A program made the position numbers and the translations under genes. The notes beneath the pieces are model-generated. The model had not been told where the DNA came from. It did no database searches and saw only the letters and a list, made by a program, of their open reading frames with translations. A DNA stretch of 64,000 nucleotides from positions 7,415 to 71,414 of the forward strand of contig JAFGOZ010000064.1 of the NCBI GenBank assembly GCA_016926235.1, in the 5' to 3' direction. This document shows positions 58,368-64,000 of the stretch, in pieces. Source of the DNA: Bacteroidales bacterium (GTDB lineage: Bacteria; Bacteroidota; Bacteroidia; Bacteroidales; UBA10428). Every line of letters starts with the position of its first letter. The stretch's first letter is position 1.

Positions 58368-59601
58368 TATTGACAAATGGCAGGAGATATTCTCTACTAT
58401 ACGGAATAACAGGCTTAGGACCTTCCTCACCGGTTTCAGTATTGCCTGGGGTATCTTTATGCTTATGATTTTATTAGGGACAGGGAAAGGTCTTGAAAAT
58501 GGTGTAATTAGCGAGTTTAAGGATGATGCTATAAACAGTGTTAAAATTACGGGAGGAACTACCAGCATGCCCTATAAAGGGATGCAAAAAGGCAGAGATA
58601 TCCGGTTTACAAATGAGGATTATGATCTTACATTGGAATTGAATGACGATGTTGTTGAAGAAAGTTCGGGAAGGTATTTTGTCGGCAGGGAGGTTCAGGG
58701 AATGTTTACCAGCTATAAAGATGCTACTTCATTTTTTGATATACGCTGCACCCATCCGGGGCATCAGGTTATGGAACAAACCGTGATGCTTGAGGGACGG
58801 TTTATAAATGAAATGGACCTAAAATTAAAACGCAAAGTAGTAGTGATAGGGGATATAGTTCGGGAAACCTTATTTAAAGACGAGGAACCTATAAACAAGT
58901 ATATTAATATAAATAATGTTGCATTTAAGGTAGTTGGTGTTTTCACGGATGAAGGAGGATATTACGAAAGAGAAAAGATATACATGCCTATAAACACTGC
59001 CCAATTGATATTTGGTCAAAGTCAAAGAGTGCATGAAATATTAATAACCACAGCATTAACTCCTGATGAAAGTGAAAAGCTTGTTGAACGACTCAGGATG
59101 CAATTTGCACGCAGGCATATTTTTGATCCTCAAGACCATGATGCAGTTTATATTGATAACCGTATGGAATTTTATAAAAGGACTATGAGCTTATTTGCCG
59201 GTATCCGGATTTTTATCTGGATAATAGGGATAGGAACACTTATAGCCGGGATTGTTGGAGTAAGTAATATTATGCTGGTTGTGGTAAAGGAGAGAACAAG
59301 GGAAATAGGGATCAGGAAGTCCATCGGAGCTACTCCATGGTCCATTATTGCATTGATTCTACAGGAAGCACTTTTAATTACTATAGTATTCGGATATTTT
59401 GGACTGGTTCTTGGAGTGATGATTATAGAGGGGTTAGCTAAAGCAATACCTTCTGCTCCATTTTTTAAGGCACCAGGAGTTGAAATGAGGGTTGCTATTG
59501 GTGCCACTGTATTGTTAGTAATAGCAGGTGTGATAGCAGGTTTTTTCCCGGCAAAGAAAGCAGCATCAGTAAAGCCAGTTGAAGCACTTAGAGATGAATA
59601 A
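58360..59601 (+). CDS. ABC exporter permease 1 (MacB type)
   Basis: 413 residues. One N-terminal helix (LTGFSIAWGIFMLMILLGTG), a periplasmic MacB_PCD-like domain (about 45-285), then three FtsX-type helices (FIWIIGIGTLIAGIVGVSNI, LILQEALLITIVFGYFGLVL, VAIGATVLLVIAGVIAGFFP). It pairs with the next permease; both are half-transporters fused to no ATPase. Confidence 0.9.
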   Translation: MFDIDKWQEIFSTIRNNRLRTFLTGFSIAWGIFMLMILLGTGKGLENGVISEFKDDAINSVKITGGTTSMPYKGMQKGRDIRFTNEDYDLTLELNDDVVEESSGRYFVGREVQGMFTSYKDATSFFDIRCTHPGHQVMEQTVMLEGRFINEMDLKLKRKVVVIGDIVRETLFKDEEPINKYININNVAFKVVGVFTDEGGYYEREKIYMPINTAQLIFGQSQRVHEILITTALTPDESEKLVERLRMQFARRHIFDPQDHDAVYIDNRMEFYKRTMSLFAGIRIFIWIIGIGTLIAGIVGVSNIMLVVVKERTREIGIRKSIGATPWSIIALILQEALLITIVFGYFGLVLGVMIIEGLAKAIPSAPFFKAPGVEMRVAIGATVLLVIAGVIAGFFPAKKAASVKPVEALRDE

Positions 59602-59618
59602 TTCCAAACACATATACC

Positions 59619-60887
59619 ATGATTAATATCGAGAAATGGCAGGAAATATTTCATACCCTTAAAAAGAATAAAAGCCGTTCTATACTAACTGCTTTCGGAG
59701 TCTTTTGGGGTATCTTTATGCTGGTAATTATGCTAGCAGCCGGTAATGGTTTGCAGCATGGGGTATATGATGGGATGGGCGACTTTGCTACGAATAGCGC
59801 CTTTTTGTGGGGAGAGCAAACATCAATTGCTTACAAAGGATATCCTGAAGGCAGGGGAATACATTTCAATAATTCTGATATCAGGGCCATCAGGGATGGT
59901 GTTCCCGAAATAGACATTCTTGCTCCTCGTATTTACCACTGGAAAGGATATGGGGATGATATGGTAGTTAGAGGATTAAAAGCTGGTTCATACACAGTTT
60001 TTGGTGACTATCCTGATTACAACCGTATAGACCCTGTTACAATGTTATATGGAAGATACATTAATGAATTTGATATAATGGGATGCCGAAAGGTTTGCGT
60101 TATAGGACAAAAAGTATTTGAAGAGTTATTCAATAATAATGAGGATCCTTTAAATCAATATATTCGTATCCAAGGGGTTTATTTCAAAATAGTGGGTGTA
60201 TACCAATCCAAACACAAAGCGGGATGGGGTGACTGGCAGAATTCAAATATTAATGTGCCTTTAACAACATTACAAAGAGCATATAATTATGGCGATGAAA
60301 TTGGATGGTTTGGTATGGTCTCAGATCCCGGAATCAGCGTTACAGCAACGCTGGAAAAGGTGAAAGATATTTTACGGGAAAGACATAGCATTCATCCGGA
60401 TGATGATTTGGCTTTTGGCAATGATAATCTGGAAGAAGAATTTCGGCAAATATCAGGTCTGTTTATTGCAATTGGTGCAATTATATGGTTTGTTGGAATA
60501 GGCACTCTTATTGCCGGTATTGTTGGTGTTAGCAATATCATGCTTGTGATAATCCGTGAAAGAATTAAAGAAATAGGCATTCAAAGAGCTTTAGGTGCCC
60601 CTCCAAGAAGAATCATTAATCAAATACTTACAGAGTCAGTATTTCTTACTTTTGTTGCTGGACAAGCTGGTTTGGTATTTGGTACATTGATCGTGGAATT
60701 ATTAAATAAGACTGTTTTTGCCGGAGGGGGAAGTGATGAGGCTATGTTTACCAATCCGGAAATTAATTTCGGGGTAGCAATTACTGCTTTGATAATACTT
60801 GTTTTGTCCGGACTAATTGCAGGAATAATTCCTTCTAAGCGGGCAATAAAAATTAAACCTATTGAAGCAATTCGTTTTGAATTATAA
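59619..60887 (+). CDS. ABC exporter permease 2 (MacB type)
   Basis: 422 residues, paralogous to the preceding gene: ILTAFGVFWGIFMLVIMLAA at the N-terminus, and IIWFVGIGTLIAGIVGVSNI and VAITALIILVLSGLIAGIIP at the C-terminus. Extra Asp-rich segment about 260-285. The two permeases probably form a heterodimer with the single ATPase. 17 bases after permease 1. Confidence 0.9.
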   Translation: MINIEKWQEIFHTLKKNKSRSILTAFGVFWGIFMLVIMLAAGNGLQHGVYDGMGDFATNSAFLWGEQTSIAYKGYPEGRGIHFNNSDIRAIRDGVPEIDILAPRIYHWKGYGDDMVVRGLKAGSYTVFGDYPDYNRIDPVTMLYGRYINEFDIMGCRKVCVIGQKVFEELFNNNEDPLNQYIRIQGVYFKIVGVYQSKHKAGWGDWQNSNINVPLTTLQRAYNYGDEIGWFGMVSDPGISVTATLEKVKDILRERHSIHPDDDLAFGNDNLEEEFRQISGLFIAIGAIIWFVGIGTLIAGIVGVSNIMLVIIRERIKEIGIQRALGAPPRRIINQILTESVFLTFVAGQAGLVFGTLIVELLNKTVFAGGGSDEAMFTNPEINFGVAITALIILVLSGLIAGIIPSKRAIKIKPIEAIRFEL

Positions 60888-60935
60888 TTAACAGAAGATA
60901 AAATTAAAAAAATCGAAATAAAAACTAATTACACT

Positions 60936-62057
60936 ATGAGAAAATTCTTTCGTATCCTGTTGGTTATCTTAATCATCGCGCTGTTTTTAGGAACACTGAT
61001 GATGTTATATAAGAAGTCAAAAAAGAAACCGGTAATTTATGAAACGGAATCTCCAACTATAAATAACATAGTTAAGAAAACTGTTGCAACAGGTTCTATT
61101 GTACCGCGTGATGAGATATTAATTAAACCACAGGTATCTGGGATATTGGAAAAAGTATACATCGAGGCCGGACAATTTGTTAAAGCGGGTGACCTTATTG
61201 CCAAAGTAAGAATAATACCCAATATGGTTAATCTTAATGAGGCAGAATCAAGGGTGGCAAAGGCCAAATTAAATTTTGAAGAAGCTCGTTTAGAATATAA
61301 TCGCCAAAAGAAGCTATTTGAGCAGGGAGTTATTCCTCAGGCGGAATTTGAGAATGTGCGAATTGCATTTGAAACTGCTAAGGAAGAGCAGGAGACTGCT
61401 GAGAATAACTTACAAATAATTAAAGAAGGAGTTGCAAAAAGAGCCGGGCAAGCTACAAATACATTAGTTAAATCAACGATATCAGGTATGGTACTGGATG
61501 TACCGGTGAAGGAAGGGAATTCGGTAATTGAAACCAATACATTTAACGAAGGAACTACTATTGCTTCCGTGGCAGATATGGGAGAAATGATATTTGAGGG
61601 GAAGATTGACGAAACCGAGGTAGGTAAAATAAAAAATGGCATGGATCTGATTCTCACAGTGGGTGCCATAGAAAATGAAACTTTTAATGCAAAATTAGAA
61701 TACATATCTCCTAAAGGGAATGAGGAAAACGGGGCTATTCAATTTGCCATTAAAGCTGCTGTGGAGTTGCGTAAGGACTTTTTCATCCGTGCAGGTTATA
61801 GTGCAACAGCTGATATTGTTTTGGATAGACGGGATAGTGTGATGGTAATTCCTGAAAGCCTTCTGCGATTTGAGGAAGGCAATGATACGATGTATGTAGA
61901 AGTTGAAACCGCTGACCAGGTATATGAAAAACGGGTTATAAAGACCGGCCTTTCTGATGGTGTATCCATAGAAGTGCTTGAAGGCCTTTCGTTGGATGAC
62001 AAAATTAAAGGGAACGAGAAGATTGATGAGAAGTTGAAGAATTTGCCCCAGAGATAA
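60936..62057 (+). CDS. HlyD/MacA-type periplasmic membrane-fusion protein
   Basis: 373 residues. One N-terminal TM (FRILLVILIIALFLGTLMML), lipoyl-like domain KPQVSGILEKVYIEAGQFVK, alpha-helical hairpin (about 85-160), barrel domain and C-terminal MPD region. MacA-like adaptor linking the exporter to an outer-membrane channel; no TolC-type gene follows, so an unlinked one is needed. 48 bases after permease 2. Confidence 0.93.
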   Translation: MRKFFRILLVILIIALFLGTLMMLYKKSKKKPVIYETESPTINNIVKKTVATGSIVPRDEILIKPQVSGILEKVYIEAGQFVKAGDLIAKVRIIPNMVNLNEAESRVAKAKLNFEEARLEYNRQKKLFEQGVIPQAEFENVRIAFETAKEEQETAENNLQIIKEGVAKRAGQATNTLVKSTISGMVLDVPVKEGNSVIETNTFNEGTTIASVADMGEMIFEGKIDETEVGKIKNGMDLILTVGAIENETFNAKLEYISPKGNEENGAIQFAIKAAVELRKDFFIRAGYSATADIVLDRRDSVMVIPESLLRFEEGNDTMYVEVETADQVYEKRVIKTGLSDGVSIEVLEGLSLDDKIKGNEKIDEKLKNLPQR

Positions 62058-62179
62058 TCCTCTGATTTAAATCGATAGATCATTGTAATTCTTGAAAACA
62101 TATAGTTTTATACGATAAGTTTTTTATTAGTCTCCGTTGAATTCTGTTATATTTGTTTTTCACAACAAATATTGAGCAG

Positions 62180-63883
62180 ATGCAACAGATTAACTCATTT
62201 CTTGAGAATATTGACAGACATATTGGTGGCGCAGAATGGTTTGTGATCCTGCTATTATTTACAGGAATTCTATTTACCTTCTATCTTAAGTTTCCGCAAA
62301 TCCGCTATTTTAGGCATGCTTTTCGTATTGTACGCGGAAAGTATGATAAGGCAGGTGATGAGGGAGACACGTCCCACTTTCAGGCACTGGCAACAGCCTT
62401 ATCTGGAACTGTTGGGACGGGAAATATTGCGGGAGTAGCACTTGCAGTTCATCTGGGTGGTCCTGCAGCTTTGTTCTGGATGCTTGTCACTGCGTTTCTG
62501 GGAATGACCACAAAATTTGTGGAAGTAACACTTAGCCACAAATACAGAGAAAAAGCACAGGACGGAACTATTGCAGGCGGACCTATGTACTACATGAAAA
62601 AACGATTGAATATCAAAAAAAAGAATGGTAAGATAATAAAAACCGGAGCTGTAACAGGGGTTGTATTTGCCCTGGCAACAATACTTTCCTCTTTTGGAAC
62701 GGGAAGTTTACCCCAGATAAATAGTATTTCCAATTCTATATTTGCCACATTTGGACTTAAACATATTGTTACCGGCGGTGTATTAGCAATCTTATTAGGA
62801 CTCGTAATTGTAGGTGGTATAAAAAGGATTGCAAAAGTTACTTCAAAGCTTGTGCCTGCCATGGCCCTTATTTATTTTATAGGAGCCATCCTGGTGATAG
62901 GGACCAATTATCAAAACATAATCCCTTCTTTTGTGGCAATTTTTAAAGATGTATTTACAGGGACCGCTGCAACAGGAGGATTTTTAGGTGCCGGCTTAAT
63001 TTTTGCATTTAACAGGGGAGTAAATCGTGGCCTTTTTTCAAATGAAGCAGGACAGGGATCTGCTCCAATTGCCCATGCTGCGGCTCGTGCACATGAACCC
63101 GTTTCTGAAGGAATGGTAGCTATTCTGGAACCCTTTATTGATACCATAATCATTTGTACTCTTACTGGTCTGGTTTTACTATCATCAGGTGTTTGGAATG
63201 AAAAGATTGAGAATCGGTTCCAGGAAACAGACATGATTGTATTGTCTGATAAATATGATAATACTAGTAAGAAGGATGCAAAATTAATCTATAATTTTTA
63301 TAGGGGAAGAGCTGAAATAGGTTTGTTTACCGGAGAGCTGGCTATTGAAAACGGTGATGTGAAAAACAACATTACAATTCTTAATTCCCGTTCAATTGCA
63401 GAAGACATTAAAGTAAGGAAGAACCAACAATTATTTACCGGTATTATCCGGGTGGAAGATGGAAAAATACAATCTGACGGCAGCATCTCATTTGATGGGA
63501 AGTCATTAATGCATAGTGCTCCCTTAACAACTGAGGCTTTTAAAAGAAGTATAATCGGAGACTGGGGTAAATATATTGTAGCTATAGGGTTACTTCTGTT
63601 TGCTTTTTCAACTGCAATTTCGTGGTCATACTATGGTGACAGGGCAGTTACTTTTTTATGGGGCAGTAAATATGTAATATTTTATCGTTTGTTTTACGTG
63701 GTTGCATTCTTTTTTGCTTCTTTTACCGATACCACTATCATTTGGACACTTTCAGGGATTACCGTTGCACTTATGACAATTCCCAACTTGTTTGGATTAC
63801 TCATTCTCCACAAAGAAGTTAAATCAACAATTGATAAATATTGGGAAGATTTTAAGGAGGAATTTGGTTCGGATAATGGATAA
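62180..63883 (+). CDS. sodium:alanine symporter (AgcS) with insertion
   Basis: 567 residues from ATG 62180 ([20 protein letters not shown]). [40 protein letters not shown] and [20 protein letters not shown] are AgcS/AlsT motifs. Compared with the usual ~450 residues it has an extra block of about 110 residues (about 341-451; [40 protein letters not shown]) between the eighth and ninth helices, probably extracytoplasmic. Imports alanine/glycine with Na+. Ends in a strong terminator. Confidence 0.9.
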   Translation: MQQINSFLENIDRHIGGAEWFVILLLFTGILFTFYLKFPQIRYFRHAFRIVRGKYDKAGDEGDTSHFQALATALSGTVGTGNIAGVALAVHLGGPAALFWMLVTAFLGMTTKFVEVTLSHKYREKAQDGTIAGGPMYYMKKRLNIKKKNGKIIKTGAVTGVVFALATILSSFGTGSLPQINSISNSIFATFGLKHIVTGGVLAILLGLVIVGGIKRIAKVTSKLVPAMALIYFIGAILVIGTNYQNIIPSFVAIFKDVFTGTAATGGFLGAGLIFAFNRGVNRGLFSNEAGQGSAPIAHAAARAHEPVSEGMVAILEPFIDTIIICTLTGLVLLSSGVWNEKIENRFQETDMIVLSDKYDNTSKKDAKLIYNFYRGRAEIGLFTGELAIENGDVKNNITILNSRSIAEDIKVRKNQQLFTGIIRVEDGKIQSDGSISFDGKSLMHSAPLTTEAFKRSIIGDWGKYIVAIGLLLFAFSTAISWSYYGDRAVTFLWGSKYVIFYRLFYVVAFFFASFTDTTIIWTLSGITVALMTIPNLFGLLILHKEVKSTIDKYWEDFKEEFGSDNG

Positions 63884-63921
63884 TAATGTTCTGCAAACTT
63901 TGATCAATGATATAAAAAAGG

Positions 63922-63954
63922 GGCTGTCTAAAAAGTATTAGGCAGCCTTTTTTT
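63922..63954 (+). terminator. terminator of the symporter gene
   Basis: GGCTGTCTAA (63922-63931) pairs with TTAGGCAGCC (63938-63947) with one wobble, followed by seven T. Confidence 0.85.
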
Positions 63955-63960
63955 GTTGAA

Positions 63961-63993
63961 AAAAGGTTACAAATCAAGGATATGTAACCTTTT
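63961..63993. repeat. second hairpin after the terminator
   Basis: AAAAGGTTAC (63961-63970) pairs with GTAACCTTTT (63984-63993), a 10-bp stem with 13-base loop, just past the terminator at the window end. May be the terminator of a convergent gene beyond 64000. Confidence 0.6.
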
Positions 63994-64000
63994 ATGTCAC

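Noticed and set aside
63921..63954. GGGGCTGTCTAAAAAGT as an insertion-sequence end
   Set aside because: It pairs with TTAGGCAGCC and a T-tract follows, so it is a terminator. No transposase is present.

Overview
The window is a low-GC chromosomal segment of a member of the Bacteroidota, most likely a Bacteroidales/Marinilabiliales-type organism. Evidence: many genes carry the Bacteroidota -7 promoter box TAnnTTTG and lack Shine-Dalgarno sequences; one secreted protein ends in a type IX secretion (Por) sorting domain; a CfiA/CcrA-like class B1 metallo-beta-lactamase, a GWxTD protein, AsnA, a flavodiiron protein and LTA-synthase-like sulfatase are typical of the group. No complete mobile element, rRNA or CRISPR array was seen.

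Layout. 1-1695: GH13 alpha-amylase-family enzyme, cut by the window edge. 1.9-5.6 kb: a small metal/cofactor neighbourhood (DUF134 regulator, cobalamin adenosyltransferase, two DUF5320-like Gly-rich proteins, a COG0731-type radical SAM protein, a VOC protein and TrmO) in which three promoters share the same operator-like palindrome ATGAAC-N4-GTTCAT. 5.6-8.6 kb: SDR, alpha-oxoamine-synthase-family enzyme, SpoIIAA-like protein. 8.8-10.1 kb: tRNA-Pro(CGG), three tandem tRNA-derived repeats running into the end of the heptose-phosphate kinase gene. 10.2-16.1 kb: two tandem secreted paralogues behind a cluster of CRP/FNR-like palindromes, PgeF, a secreted protein coupled to a HAMP-GAF-PAS sensor, nitroreductase. 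16.3-21.8 kb: Cys/Lys-rich exported peptide, flavodiiron protein with an overlapping 26-residue membrane micro-ORF, RlmD, alpha-carbonic anhydrase plus lipocalin, second SpoIIAA-like protein, zinc-ribbon protein.

22.2-28.7 kb is the most striking region: an eleven-gene arsenic operon under a double-operator ArsR promoter (arsR, arsC, DUF486 membrane protein, arsM, arsN2, acr3, small CxxC thioredoxin, arsF, CopZ-like 2Fe-2S/Zn protein, arsG, arsP). It combines inorganic arsenic reduction/efflux, methylation, acetylation and two organoarsenical exporters. It converges on a CfiA-like metallo-beta-lactamase gene.

29.6-40.8 kb: T9SS cargo protein, LTA-synthase-like enzyme, methyltransferase, outer-membrane-type protein, ABC-F, GWxTD lipoprotein, RlmB, two thioredoxin-fold proteins. 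41-43.7 kb: nitrogen module (Lrp/AsnC regulator, AmtB, PII) with a hairpin suggesting a small RNA. 43.7-52.2 kb: 15-residue-repeat protein, TPR-SpoIIE phosphatase, an unannotated 56-residue ORF, M64 peptidase, MscS channel, AsnA. 52.3-56.4 kb: operon of an APC/CCC-type transporter, CoaD and a degenerate TlpA-like protein. 56.6-64 kb: Hsp20, small protein, MacAB-like ABC exporter operon with membrane-fusion protein, and a sodium:alanine symporter with a large insertion.

All identifications come from reading motifs and remembered family features; no database search was run.
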